A DNA stretch of 64,000 nt from Diploscapter coronatus. Taxonomy: Eukaryota; Nematoda; Chromadorea; Rhabditida; Rhabditidae. The stretch covers positions 55,071,249 through 55,135,248 of the forward strand of contig OZ038423.1 of NCBI GenBank assembly GCA_964036155.1. Direction: 5' to 3'. Below the pieces are notes generated by a model. That model was not told where the DNA came from and ran no database searches. It saw only the letters and a list, made by a program, of their open reading frames with translations. The position numbers and the translations under genes were made by a program. This document shows, piece after piece, positions 1 to 12,900 of this stretch (positions within the stretch are counted from its first letter, which is position 1; each line of letters opens with the position of its first letter).

Positions 1-1211
1 AAGGAGTCGAGAAATCCTGTTTTGGTCCAGGAAATGAGGGCCATCGCAGAGTTGAATCCGTACAGAACCTGGAATGCGAGCAGGTTGTTCTTCGCCCAGA
101 CTTGTGTGAATGGCTGAAACAAATAACTATATCATTTTGATAATTAGAGTTCGACTAATCATAGAATCACAATGGCGAGCAAAAGTTTGGAACAATCCAT
201 GATCTTTGAATTTTATTTCTTTTTCGAAAGTTTCACGAATCAAATGATGAAATTTCAGGCCCGTTGTTATCAGATGCCTTCTTCAAGTCTACAAGATTTT
301 AGAAAAAGTTTCATTAAAAACTAGAACGAAGCATTTCCAAAAATCGTGAATTGTTCCAAACTCCTGTTCGTCACTGTATTATAGTAAAATGATAAAAATT
401 CTTTCTGGAGAAAATAACAGGCACTCTAATTTTGGACAAAAAATCACCCTTCATTTGAATTCTGTAATTCCATAAAATGGAAACTATCTATTGTTTTAAC
501 CGAATCTTCGAACTAGTAGAAATCATTTTCTTCACTACAAAATAATTGTTTTCGAAGTGAAAAGTTCACTTTTAGAAAATGTTTTTCCTTGCATTTTTCA
601 ATTAATTTCCTCGAAATGCTCGCTAAATTTGAGAATCAATTATTATGAAATTAAAAAATACAAATTTATTGCCTTCTCAGAATTGTCGAATAGAAGAATG
701 AAGAACCGAGCGATCATGAGTAAATTGATGAAGAAAGCTAGGAGAATGGCGAGAGCTCGAATTGGTCTGGCTCGATCGGGACCGGTCACTGCAGGCGACA
801 TGTCAAATGTCGAAAATCTGAAATTTAATCAATCTTATTTTTAACAGTATTCATCTAATGCAAACTTATTATTAAATTGTTTCATCCTCATTCTCCCAAA
901 TTTTATATTGAAAACTCATGAAGAATAAATATGCAACAGACATTATCTCTAATCTCATAATTTTTTTAAAAATTTTAAACAATCATAGGCAATTTTCAGT
1001 GCATAAGATTTGATAAATCTTGATCTTCGTTTTTTAGCTTAAAACTAAAACTAATGATTTACCTTAAGAAGTAATAGAACGGTCCGAAGATGAGTTTTGG
1101 CGTAACCCTCACGGGAGGATTGCGCACCATCTGGACAGAGACAGAAGAGCTGTCTGTCTGCTGACTCCCGAAACTACTCATTTGAATGCTCTGAATACGC
1201 TCATTTGCCAT
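1..1211 (-). CDS. Multi-pass membrane protein, 5' part (possible gustatory-receptor-like chemoreceptor)
   Basis: Three exons are readable on the minus strand: 1211-1063 (start ATG at 1211, first 49 codons), 817-673, and 113-1, where the gene leaves the window. Phases match (2, then 0). The 1062-818 intron is GT-AG. The 672-114 intron would use a GC donor (AAG|GCAATA). The start is a polar tail rich in Ser and Gln, then PKLIFGPFYYFL, then a strongly hydrophobic helix after RPIRALAILL, and a second one around NNLLAFQVLYGFNSAMALI. This layout of short N-terminal tail and closely spaced helices fits a 7TM-type receptor, and the flavour resembles insect/nematode gustatory-receptor-like proteins (egl-47/lite-1 class). 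That family call is a guess; multi-pass membrane protein is the safer statement. The remaining helices lie beyond position 1. Confidence 0.45.
114..672 (-). repeat. Intronic foldback, arms 169-210 and 335-377
   Basis: Within the second intron of the partial membrane-protein gene, bases 169-210 and the reverse complement of 335-377 match at 32 of the first 40 positions. All eight differences are transitions. The shared core is AGTTTGGAACAAT. The loop is about 124 nt. Transcribed RNA could fold into a stem of about 40 bp in which the differences become G-U wobbles or A-C mismatches. It may be a decayed terminal-inverted-repeat element or a structured RNA; no target-site duplication was identified. 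Confidence 0.6.
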
Positions 1212-2917
1212 CCAAACTACGAAATTCGCGACACGAGAAATGACACAACCGCACGAGTCATTCAGGTCAATTTATCCAAATCATTTACGCTATGTCTAAG
1301 ATCTGCAGCAGAGGACAAAAGGGGAGGAGCTAGAGCAAACTAGAGAGGAATGAGGATTAAAGAAAATATGAGGAAATATCTTGCAGCATTGAAATTTAAA
1401 ATTGTCTGTATTTGAACTAGCCTCTGACCTGTGCTATTATTTAATTTTACCGTAGGGGCGGGAAGGGAGAGACAAGAGAGATAAAAACAAAAGTTAGGAA
1501 AAGAATGAGTCATTTGGAATTGAACCGAAATACGTCATTGGCGATCGAGAACCAACATATTGGTACTGAGCTATTCGACCAGCCAAAAGTGGTTATCAAA
1601 TTTCGCAATCGATCAAAATGCCGACATGAAAATGAGGTGTACGAACAAATACACCTGCTAAAAAATGTGATACAAAGAATCACGAAAATCTTATTGATAT
1701 GACGCGATTTGCTGTTCCATCCAACGCTTCGGTCAATAGTAAAATATTAGATTTGTTGAATCTTCTGTTATTTCGATTCGCTCGTATATTATATATTTTA
1801 ATATTTGTATTCACTTCTTAAAAATAGAAAGACTATTTTTCCACCTTTTTAAATAGAACTATTAATCATTCTTTGCAAAACATGCAAAAATCATAAAAAA
1901 AAAGATTATTCAAAAATATTACCTCTCATCGATTAGTTTTGTGAATGCATGATTCAAAAATTTAGACGCCAAAGATCAAAAGTATACACGTGAGGGGAAG
2001 CCTGAAGCACAGATCAATTCTAGTCGTGTTTATCGAGTTTCTCTCTTACTTTCTGCCTGTCTAACTTTCCCCTCTCCCCTTCCATTCTAACTCACACAGC
2101 AAATAGCATTAATCTATTGCGAAACCGCTGCAAAGCATTCCTGCATATCCGTTTAATTTGCAAAGACGTCATGTTTCCCACGATCATTTGCTCGCTTCGT
2201 CTGACTCATAATCGTTCATTGATACTTTGAATCGAATGAATTGTTTAATTCGGAATAAAATAATTGTAATTTGACAAAACTCAGTAGGTCTTTAACCCGT
2301 TTAAAAAGAAGTCTAACCCCTTAGGAAAAGTTCATAAATGGACAAAGGGTCAGTATCTTTTAAGATAAAATATGAACATTTCATTGATATCGTCAGCTCT
2401 TGAATGTCCCATTTAAAACATTGCACGAATATAATCATAAATCACTAAAACTTGAATGGTCTAGAAAAATAAATCAACAGAAAATAGTTAAAGCAAGAAA
2501 AATCAAAGATTGTGAATGTTTTAGAAAAAAACTTACATGAATGATGTGAAGAGAAAAATGTCAAACTTTTTAATTGACCGCTTCAAGCACGAATCGACTC
2601 ATCTTCTACGAAATAAATCGCATCTGCTTCACTGATTTTTGCTTCTCCATAAAAATAAATTATTCATGAGGGATATCACCTCGGGCAATAGACTGAAGCA
2701 GGAGAATCGATAACTTTCTGCATTTTCCATACATCAAATCAATCGTATTCGATTCTTTTGATTTTTAATTTTTTAAGCTTGTTCTGTTTCAGTTTTTAGT
2801 AATTTTCTACCATCTCCCCACCCCTCTCACTTGTGTATCATTCATGCCTTCCATTTGCATCCCTCCCCTTTCCCGCGAAATCCTTCTCGTTTGAATTTCT
2901 CATCCATTTCTTTTCAG
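1212..2917. other. Divergent intergenic region, no gene seen
   Basis: AT-rich DNA between the minus-strand membrane-protein gene and the plus-strand securin-like gene; promoters of both should lie here. A short open frame at 1505-1702 has no splice partners, domain or signal peptide and is judged chance. Small local hairpins occur, for example the arms AGGTGTA/TACACCT near 1635-1660. A pyrimidine-rich stretch around 2055-2090 and another around 2815-2917 precede the acceptor of the next gene. Confidence 0.5.
2911..2917 (+). promoter_or_regulatory. Candidate trans-splice (SL) acceptor of securin-like gene
   Basis: TTTTCAG lies 35 nt upstream of the ATG at 2953 and no matching upstream donor-bearing coding exon was found. 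An orphan acceptor close to a start codon is what spliced-leader trans-splicing looks like in nematodes. It could instead end an ordinary 5'UTR intron. Confidence 0.4.
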
Positions 2918-2952
2918 CTGACTTGCAGTGTTCCACCGAAACTCTACTCGGA

Positions 2953-5900
2953 ATGAATCAGTTGGACGAACAGATCAACGAGTTCGCCGCTCCTCGCAAC
3001 GGTAGGATCTTTCTCATAAAAAACCTAAAAATAATGAAAATCTTGTCAAAGAACTAGGAATCGCTTCAATTTGCAGGTGCATCTTTATTCCTTTTAATTC
3101 CTCTTTCTGATAAAACTTTTTTTTTGTAAAAAATTACAGCCTTTTTAGGTTATAAAAGTTGAAATTCGAGCAACAATAAAATGTCAAGTACGACATTGAT
3201 TTCACATTTTCCAACATTCCATGTTCATCGAATACCCACTCAATCAACTCTACATGCCGAAATCTTACTTTGTTTGCCTAGATTTACTTTCTAAAGTGCC
3301 ACTTTTTTGAATAAATTTATCGATTTCAGTGGGGCTCAATTCTGTCAAGAACGTGGATGGGAATGGAGCAGCCACGCCCGCACGTCGCTTCGGAGAAGTC
3401 TCCAAAAATCTCACTGTAATAAACCCTTTCAGTTGTGATGTTACATATATTTGAAAAATTTTCAGGACCGCACTCCTGCTCGCTCGTTCAGTTCTGGCAG
3501 TCGTTCCAAGGTAAGTGGTGCATATTCTTTGAAGCAAAATCCTGTACGCTTGGAAAATAAATTTCATGAGAATTTCCAAGTTGTTGAATTTTAGTCCTAT
3601 CAGAAGGTCATTGTTGAAAATTCAGATCGGCCTTACTCCAGTCCCTGTCTCCAATGCCCGTCGCATTGTCCATGCGCCCCCTCTGAGCGTGTTCCTGGAA
3701 GACACGCCTCCCTCCTCCACTCGCGATGACAGTCAATTGGACACCAGTCTCGATGCGGTACGTCGACTAGACTTGCTATGAACTTTATTTGCACGGAAAG
3801 GGGACGAGTACTGGTTTTTAAATTTGAAACCAGAACTAACGGGAGCTGGGATAATTTTTGCGTTAGGGAGGGAGATATATGAGAATAGGTGAGAATTTTG
3901 TGTAAACCTGTGACGGGAGCGGGTGCGCTTTCTTCTAGTTCGTTATCTTTTATCGAGAGATCAAGAGAGGCATCTAGATTGAAACGTAAATCTCCTAAGA
4001 ATACCTTTTATCCCAAATCTAAATGGCTAATTCTCCATCAAAATCAAATTTCTAATGGATAGGAAAAACGACAAATATTTAACATTTAATGCAGTGATTT
4101 TAGTTGAATAAGTGAGAAATCATGCGTATTCAGGATCAGCACAAGGAGGACGACATCGATGAGTTGGGCGGCAATCTGCGGGGCATTCTCGAACAGGTCT
4201 GATTTTTGTTTCTACAATTTAAAAAAGGTTCATTTTTTCTTTTCAGTTGGAAGGCAGAATCAGCATCACGGAGGAGTTCCACCACGTAAGTTTATGCTTT
4301 AGAAGTCCTTTTTCATGAAGATTGAGAATGATTCGCGAGCTGATCATGCGAAATTTTCATTTTTATCGTCAAGTAGGATTAAACCAATCTCATTTATATC
4401 TAGAAACTAGGTTTCTTGTGTGATTTTTATCTGAATTTCTCTGGAATCATTTCCATTTCAGAGATTTTCTAAACTCAATTTCGTATGGAGCAGTTCTCTA
4501 AATTGGTTTTTGTTCAAGTTGCACAATCCTGTCTAAACCTTTGATGAGTATACCTGGCCATGTATCGATCGCCACAAAATATTCTTAAAGCTTGCCAATT
4601 TGAAAGAAGAGAAAAAGGTTGCTATATAATTTACAGAAATATTCCGATTCCGATGACCCGATTGAATACGCGCCGCCCGACTCGGATGAAGAAATGGATT
4701 ACGGTAGCACGTACAGAGCCTGTCGCCACACCCAGCAGGAAAGACAAGTACAAAACTATTTCATATAAAAATGAATTATTAAACTTTTCCAGATGTTCGA
4801 GAAGAAGAAGCAAATCGCCGACTGGTTCGGTGGAGAGGCAAAGGATGTAAGTCGAACTCATTGAATTTCAAAATTACTACGATTTTCAAATTTGAAATAG
4901 TTTTGATGAATGGGAAAAGTGAAGTGTCTGAAGGCAACACAGATTTTGCTCCAAGTCGTCTTCATTTTTCTCCCATACCAGGATAACCTTATGCTTATTA
5001 CTATTAAAACTTGGTGTAATGAGACACTCCTTTTTTAAATCAATTAATCTGAGAATTAACCTCTGAAAAATTCCCCTAGTGAAATTAAATTTGCAGCTCT
5101 TGGAAGTGGAATTTAATTTTAAAAAATGGAGGAAATAAATTAAATAAAAGCATCATTTTTTTATCAGATTTTTTGAAAACCGATAAATCCTTCCTTCGCG
5201 TGTGCCTAAAGAAAAATATCATTCCTCTTACATTATTTCCGAATAAATAATCAATATTTCAACTTTCAGGTGGTGATGAAAGGCAACATGCTGGATGCGA
5301 TGAAACTGCTCGGGCCTCGCGAATGGGTGTGTCCATCGGAGAGCGAGGTGGCTGCGTACAGGGAGATCGGCACGGACAAGATTGATTTGGCCACCAGACT
5401 GCCCGACTGTGATGCCGAGCTGCAGGAGGAGCTCAAACGGATTCAGGAAGAATTCCAGGAGGTGACTTTGCATTCTCACAAAATATATTTTAATTTGAAT
5501 CAGTGATGAGATTAAAACACAAAAATATCTAAAATAATAATATAAGCGATTCTGAAGATACACTTTATCTATTTGTATCTTCTCCAGCAAATTGAATTTT
5601 ATCTCTCGCTTTATTTCGAATTTTATAATTTTTATCAACTCTCGTTACAAAAGAAAGTCCACCTATAATGCAGGAAAAAGAAATCGCATGTAAAGATTAG
5701 AAAAAAATATCATTGGATTAGAAGAAATTCCTACTCTGAGTTCGATTAGATTCTTCTTCAAATCTTAATTCTGTTTCAATCCTAAAAAGCTGATATTTTT
5801 CTAAGTGAATCAGTTCCCCAAACATCTTTTATTTTCATTGAACATCAAATCACTTGGTCGAATATCAAATGAACGAAAAAGTGCGAAATCTTCTTGCACA

Positions 5901-5982
5901 ATTCATTTTTCAGTGGCTGGATATGCCCTTGTCCCCTCCCGCTTATTCCTCCTACGACTTTGGCGAAGATGATTGGGAGTAA
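2953..5982 (+). CDS. Securin-like acidic protein (putative PTTG/IFY-1 type separase inhibitor)
   Basis: Ten exons in consistent phase: 2953-3001, 3330-3415, 3466-3510, 3626-3757, 4134-4196, 4247-4285, 4637-4747, 4793-4846, 5270-5461, 5914-5982, giving 279 aa. The N-terminal third is basic and unstructured with TPARRFGEVSKNL and RTPARSF, which recall the TPRFGK stretch of vertebrate securin. An RGIL matches the RxxL destruction-box pattern. The middle is very acidic (DSDDPIEYAPPDSDEEMDYG). The end reads QEWLDMPLSPPAYSSY, similar in style to the proline-rich SPP end of securins. Securins hold separase inactive until the APC/C destroys them. Sequence conservation in the family is very low, so this assignment rests on layout and short motifs. 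It could be another acidic nuclear protein. The gene model is solid; the function is tentative. Confidence 0.45.
5697..5804 (+). repeat. Intronic hairpin in last intron of securin-like gene
   Basis: Bases 5697-5712 (TTAGAAAAAAATATCA) pair with 5791-5804 (TGATATTTTTCTAA) with a 2-nt bulge. A second block, GGATT near 5715 with AATCC near 5778, continues the stem. Total about 108 nt. The arms are AT-rich, so a chance origin is possible. Confidence 0.4.
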
Positions 5983-6882
5983 CTAAGTAGTGCAATTGAT
6001 GAAGGATATAAGACTAATCTTCATACTGACTGATCTCATTTGCTCAATGCAAATAATCAAACGTAGCAATTTATCTATTTAGAAATTTTGAATAAAACTA
6101 TTATTTTGATGATGTAATCAGTATGTGAATCTCAATAATTAATATCTTAATGACTAGTTCATCCTTCCCATTCGTTCAGATCGTGCCTCTATCTGTTCTA
6201 TCTATCATTCACTTTTCTCTTCACAGCTTCGTGTTCTGGCCATGAAAAATTTTATGCAGACAGGACCGACGAAATTGCATGTGGTTTACAGTACTCCACC
6301 GTCTAACTTCTATACTATTTCGGTCAGAAGAATTGATTCTCCATGTCTCAAACGCGATAATATGCCCTTGAAATCCACTAGTTTGCTCCTCTTATTGTTA
6401 GCATATCTCCCTCGCTTCACACCACTAGTTGCTGGTCAGCGAACTTTCTCATCATCTTATCAAAATCATGTTGGCGCATAATGCAGTAGATTTCCCACGA
6501 ATTACCACCAGAAGTTGAAGCAAGAAATTTATTAATTCGTTTGAATATCGATTTCTTTCCGATCCACCCAATCTTGCCATAGAACTGTATAGCTTCACCC
6601 TTTTCTTCCTGTTCAGCTTGTTCATCTCCATTAAATTGTCTGATTCATATACAGTTCCGATATTTCTCCGTTTATTTATCGTCCTATATTCGTGGTTCCG
6701 ATGTATTTTCTTGTTTTGAAGTGAGCTTCTGTCTATTTTGGACTCTGCGAACTCCTTTCTCAATAGCGCGCATTTCCATTGCACTCTGAATGATTGGCGC
6801 AATTTCGTGTCCGTTTGAATTCGCCTTTTCGATGTTGTCGCTCATCTTTTGTTGTTGTTCTTTTTCAGTTTATTTTTTTCAG
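5983..6882. other. Short intergenic region between securin-like gene and NCAPH2
   Basis: An AATAAA at about 6089 is a plausible polyadenylation signal for the securin-like gene. TTCTCTTCACAG ending at 6226 and TTTTTTTCAG ending at 6882 are acceptor-like. The second would leave a 77-nt leader before the NCAPH2 start codon. A 39-codon frame (6362-6481) is listed separately. Confidence 0.5.
6362..6481 (+). CDS. Possible 39-aa secreted peptide (weak)
   Basis: An ATG at 6362 opens a 39-codon frame that begins MPLKSTSLLLLLLAYLP and continues to an A-G-Q junction, which looks like a classic signal peptide with a cleavage site. Only about 15 residues would remain. The same frame extends upstream to an ATG at 6242, which follows an acceptor-like CACAG at 6226. 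Nothing else supports it: no homologue is recognised and it could be leader sequence of NCAPH2 or chance. Confidence 0.15.
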   Translation: MPLKSTSLLLLLLAYLPRFTPLVAGQRTFSSSYQNHVGA

Positions 6883-6959
6883 ATTTCTTGTCGATTGAAT
6901 TGCTAAAGGAAGCCGAATCAGAAGACTACAACAGTAAAGTGCAGATCTAAAAAGGAATT

Positions 6960-9900
6960 ATGGACGACGATGAAGCCGTGTCCAGATATGCCTACCTGCT
7001 GCAGCCAATCAGGTACAAATATATTTTCCTGAATAATTCATCCATTTGGAGATTAAATCATGACTTTGTAACAGCTCTTTATAATTAACCAGATATTCAT
7101 GTTCGCCATTTGTAAAATTCGCCAGACCTTTGAACTAAATAATGGTGAAAAGAAAAAAAAGATTTTACAAATGAATTAGTGAACTATACATAGGATCACA
7201 TGTAATTAGGTTTGTGTTGAATTTGGGTAGACAATATTCTGTTTCCAACTGTTTAGCTCATCGAGCAAAATGTTAGGAACGTTGAACCTACTCAAACCTA
7301 ACCTAGTTACAGAGGCGAATGAATTATTCGAAAAGTACAAAAACCGTGTTAGAGTTTATCTTAATTCATTTTGATCAAAATCAACCCTCAATTCATTCAT
7401 GATGAATATGAATGCTTGGAACAAGTTCTGACTGTTTTCTTTTAGATTCTTCATATTTTTCAACCTTGTTCAAAAGTTAGAAGTGAAATTAATTGAAAAT
7501 TACGAATTTATCAAACTGTTTGCAGAGATCTGCAGAAGAATTTCGAGGTGAATTTGGTGGACATCTTGGATGAATACCTCGAGAAGCTGAAGGTCGCTGA
7601 AACCACCACGAATCTGGATGTGACCAACGGCAGAAAGTAGGCCATTTTCTTAACTTTTGATTCCATGAATTTCTATTTTGATTTCTACAATATCGCCAGA
7701 GAATTTATTCATAAAACATACTGAAATTATTATTATTATTATTTTTAAAATTTTTATATTTGTGGGAATAATGCACAATGATTTTATGACTGGAGAGATA
7801 ATGTGAAACACGAGAAAAGAAAATGGTCTTGTTAGAATTTTTTTACTTATTACTTTCTTCTCTATCTCCCTGAAATCTCGTAAGTGGAGCTCAATTTTGA
7901 ATTATGATCCCTGTTTTGCCATGCTGTAGTTTTTTACAATGAAGATGAAATGCGAATTCTTGTCTTTGTAGATTCGATTTCAACGTGGCGTCAGTGGTGG
8001 TGCGCGGAACGACGATGGTCTATGGAAAGAAGATCGAGTTGGTTCTGGGAGAGTCGCGCAATTTCTTGGAACAGCTGGGCAGTTCCAAGAACGCAAAGAA
8101 GTCGATGGGAAAGAAGAGTACCGAAAATGGAGGTGGGCTCTTTCCTTGCTTATTCGTGCTCATATTTCCATGTATAGAAGGAGGAATCTGAATATAATTA
8201 CTTATTTTTTGTTCAAAATACGGGAAATTGCGAAACATCGAAATTTTCATAAAAATCGTGTTGATCCAGACAAGTCCAAATGTCATGCTAAACATAGCAC
8301 ATTGGGAGACCTCGATAATGAGTATTCTTTCCGATTTCTCCATCATTCATAGGCATACATTAGATGGGTTTTGTAAATTGTCAGAAGATAACAATTAAAA
8401 TAAGTTGTAAGTGAACTTGACAGGGAACGTAAATAGTACTTGCGATGTCTCCTTTCAAAAAATTTTAATTCAGAACAACTTTTCCTGGGCCCACATTTGA
8501 GAGGAAGATATTCCAAGCCTTTCAAATAAATTTTAAAGATTCCGATTTAGATAATCCAGAAGATGAGGCTGAGCAGGCAAAGAAGCGCGATCCCCTGCAT
8601 CTGACAGAACTGAAGGAGTTCAGGAAACGCGTCAAAGACACCATGTTCCTCGTAATGAAAGGTGAAATTTCAACTCTGATTTACATCGTTATTTTCTTTT
8701 GTTTTTGCTCAAGAAGATAATTCCATTGAAAAGCCATGAATGAATAAAGGAAGAATATTGTTCGAGGATTGAAAATATTGTCAACTTGCAGAGCACGTTC
8801 GCTTCCACGCAGAGCCGACGGCCTCGATCCCACTGTGCCTCGAACCTTTGGTGGATGTCGAGAAGACGCCCTTCACTCTAATGGCTGCAGACGGCAAGAC
8901 CCTTATCGGCAAAATGGAGGACTTTTTCGTCAACAGGCTCAAGGCCATCAATGTAGGCTAATTTTTCAATTTGTTATTAAAAACAAAATTGTGATAATTT
9001 ACATACATGAATAGCAAATAACTTATAGTAGAATGCAAGTAATCTTTGTTATTCAAATATTATTTCTGCTTCTTTTCTGAAAGATAAGAAATGTCTTTCT
9101 TTGCTGACGAACGCCAGAAATTTCAGCAATCTATAATAATAAGCGAACTCATGCTACAATTTTCTTATATTAACAATGAGAATAAGATGAATCTTCTTTT
9201 ATGATGGCAGCTTATCATCTCATTAGAGATCACGAGCGAGAATTCTATTTACAAGATATGTAGCTTGAAAATCTCGAGAAGCTTTTCCTAATAAAACTTC
9301 ATACAGGGAGCGCTCTACCACACGACGGAGAATCTGCAGTGGACGAACGTGATTTCCGACCCGAATCCCACCGTCGAATTGGATGATTCAGGCAAGCCAT
9401 TCAAAATATCATTCACTTTTCTTTTATTTTTGGGCTTGAAATTTGCAATTCTCGTTGTTCAGACTTCGATGAGCCTGCAGCAAGTGGAGTGGAAGACGCA
9501 GACAACGGACAAATGATTAATGTGAAGAGGGAGAGAAGAACCGAGGAAAATCAGAATGGAGACGGCGACAAGGAAACAGACTCGGGACGCGGATCACCCA
9601 ATGATGACTTCCATCGTAAAGAACTATTATTTTCATACAAATTCAATTCAACTACTTTAAAGTTTCTATCCAAATTCTTTTTGCGCTTCGCAGTATGTAT
9701 AAAATGAAATTCCACTGACAATGAATGTAAAGTGCGTAAATAATAGATCCGTTCTAAATTTACACGATAAATCAGTTCAATCATGCTGATACCGAAAATC
9801 AGGTTATAGCAAATGCTGAGCGTTGCATAAATTTGCGCCAATGAATTATAACGCATATAGTGTTATGCATATTTTGCTAAATGAACTTTCCTTTCTGCCG

Positions 9901-12900
9901 AATCGCCTAATGTACAAAATGCGCATATAAGTCAAACTTCTTATTTAGATGAGAAGTGCGATAAAGTAAAATTTTTGTTGGTAAATGGAGAATTATGTTT
10001 ATTCCATTTATGCGCAAATTTGGCGCTATACAATAAGTGGGTTGAAGCTATTCTCTCCAAAGCAATATTCATGCATATGCCATTAGAGTATTTCAGATAT
10101 TACTTAGTCTGAGAGCTGTTTTTCTTATAAGATTAACCAGAACAATGCTTATTTCTAAGAAAATATTTGAAATAATTTGATTCAAATTCTAACCTCGACA
10201 TTTTCAGATGACCCGATCAACGTGGACGAGTACCTGCCCGGCTACGACCTGCCTGCCGATGACAATTATGCGGGAGGAGCAGAAATGACTGCAGCAGGGG
10301 GAGGGGACTTCGAGGCTGCAGACCCGCCCAGACAGTCACAGGCCACTGTCCTCCACAGGCAGTCCGAGGCTCCCAACAGACCTTCCACCAGACTCCAGAT
10401 CAAATTGTAAGACATTTTGAAATTGAACAATATGCTGTTTCATTCCGTTCTTCTATAAGAACTTATGATATTTCATCTCAAGTGATCGGTCATTGACAAT
10501 GCATGCTTTTACTTGACGAAGACTAAAAGAAATGAATGGCAAAATACAGTGAGCAGGACTATTTTGGCAGTAAATGAAACGTATAAATGTCTAATCTAGA
10601 ACAGTGGCACTGTTCTTATGCTTCTTGAAGAGCGATAAGCGCCAAAGTCAATGGTTATCGAATTTGCAGAGAACGTCCTGATTCAGTGATGAGTTTCACG
10701 AACTCTGTGATTGCGACGAACAAGGACGGAGAGCCGCTGCCCGTCAACAAGGACAGGAGGCGACTCGCCAAAATCAAGAAGAACGAAAAAGCTGAGAAAG
10801 TCGTGAGTCAATTTATGTTATCAATTTATCAATGATGGGAAAAATGCGATTTTTTTCATTTTCTCCGAAAATAAATGAAAAATTGGCACAATTTCTATCG
10901 CGAGAAATTGCATGTAAAGGGATAAACGTTATCCTCTACTTGCAGTACTATTTTACCAAGTTTGTGATATGCATTTTCAAATATCATCATTATTTGTAAG
11001 TTCATTAACTCTTGTTTCCTCTCTTCTTTTCACTATATTTATCTGATAGGAATGGGGAGTAAAAATAAGTTCTTTGAGTTTGTAAGAAAAATGCAAGTTT
11101 GGGTCATAAAATACGTTGACTTCAGTGGAAATTCTTGGAAATGGATGCGGAATTGGACCCGTTCGAAGACAAACTCGGCGATGTTTTCGAGGACGCGCCA
11201 TTCAAGAGAAGACCCTACAAGGAGATCAGAAAGCCCGTCTCTGCTGAATATCTCGTCAAAAAGAAGAAGCAGGTACGATGACTTGTATTTGAAAGGAAAA
11301 AAAAGCTGAATAAGCAGGATTAGACTTGTGCAAATTGGATAGGAATCTTCACTTCTAAATTCATTAAACATGAGATGAATTGGTTATAAGATTTTCTTCT
11401 CCATCAAGCTTTTTTTTCAAAATTCATCTTTACACACATTTATTCTATTCTAATCACATGCAGAGCAAAGTAAAAGACCAATATAAGTTTGAGTACTATA
11501 TTGATACATTTCCTTTAAAAAAACATTCGTCAAATTCAGCAAGCGAAGAACAAAACGGAATCGGAGCAGATTTGCGAGACGCTGAAATTCATCAACGAGC
11601 AGGTCTACATGCACGGCAAGTCCATCAGAGTCAATGCGGACATCGAGGATGATTGGGTTAGTCCGAAGTTTATTTGAGAATTTCCATCTTAATTTCACTC
11701 GGTTCTATGACGTTATAAGACTGCATTATTTTGCAGCAATCGAACTGTCTGCAAACGTGGATCCTGCAAGCGGACAGATACCTGAAGACGAAAGAGCGAG
11801 AGGAGAAGAAGAAGAGGGAGGCGAGAGGACAGACCTCGTTCATGGAGGACAGGGCCATGGTCGACGATTTGAGGGATGCCGTCCTCGGCATGCAGTTCGA
11901 CTTCTCCAAGTCCAATCTGCCTAAGGAGAAAGTCGGTAGGTTCATTCTGAAAATCGAATTTTATTATTTTATCGATTTTTCATTTGATATAATCTTTTTA
12001 TTCACAGTAGACAAGCATCCAAAATCTCAATTCTGATTCCTAGTTTCGAACAGCCCTGCCCCAAAACGTTTATTATTATAAGTTTCAAAAATTGACAAGA
12101 CATGCAGGAAGATCTTTCTGATATTATTTTCATAGTGAAGAACATTGTCAATTTTTTTTTCAAAATACAGTCCATAAAATCTAAGATGCATAGAACATGT
12201 TTCTGGAAAAAATTTTGATAAATAAAACGGAGTTATGTTGCAGAATCGATCCAGGAGAAGTTCCGACTGATCGGTGAGGCCAACTGGGAAAAATTCGTGA
12301 ATGAAGATCAGCAGCAGCAGAGGGTTGGAAGGGCTTCGAATGAGCTCGAGCAAATTCCTGGTATGGCAGTTTTTCTAGAAATTGATTAAAAATTATACAA
12401 TTTGAGAGAGAAATGAATTATGAGTGCATATGAATGTTGTTCTTTTCATCATAATGAAAATACGTCTTGCTTGGATTTGGAGACAAAGACATCTCAGTTC
12501 GTCAGAAAATCTGCATTTCTTTGAAATATGGAAATGAAGAAAGAATAGCAATGATTTGCCAATTTTCAGAAGATGAAGAGCTGGATCTAAATGATGCGGA
12601 GGGCGACAAGGAAAATGAGGGAGGCAGGAAGAAATCGTCGATTGAGAGGTCGATCAACAGAAGGAGGAAGTCCACTCTGATGCCTGACGGAGAGGTCGAA
12701 AAGAGACTCATTCAGGTCGGAAAGATTTATTTTAAAGCTTATTTCTAACCTTTGATTTTTTATTCGAAAATTTCAATATTTTTCGAGGTTTTGTTGTTGT
12801 ATTCGAACTTTATACGAAAAGATTAATCTTTCTAATCTATCCTTCAGGGAGCAGACGACTTCGATGACGATGAGGAATTCGATGCGATGGTCGACGATCC

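Noticed and set aside
1505..1702. 65-codon frame upstream of the securin-like gene
   Set aside because: No splice signals in phase, no motif, and it contains two small hairpins, so it is more likely non-coding.
5228..5638. 136-codon minus-strand frame
   Set aside because: Overlaps, in antisense, exon 9 of the securin-like gene, whose splice phases are consistent.
6452..6802. 116-codon minus-strand frame
   Set aside because: Opens with TTG, has no domain and no splice partners.
9829..10025. Inverted pair AAATTTGCGC/GCGCAAATTT in NCAPH2 intron 7
   Set aside because: Only ten clear base pairs. Surrounding pairing was too poor by eye to call a foldback.
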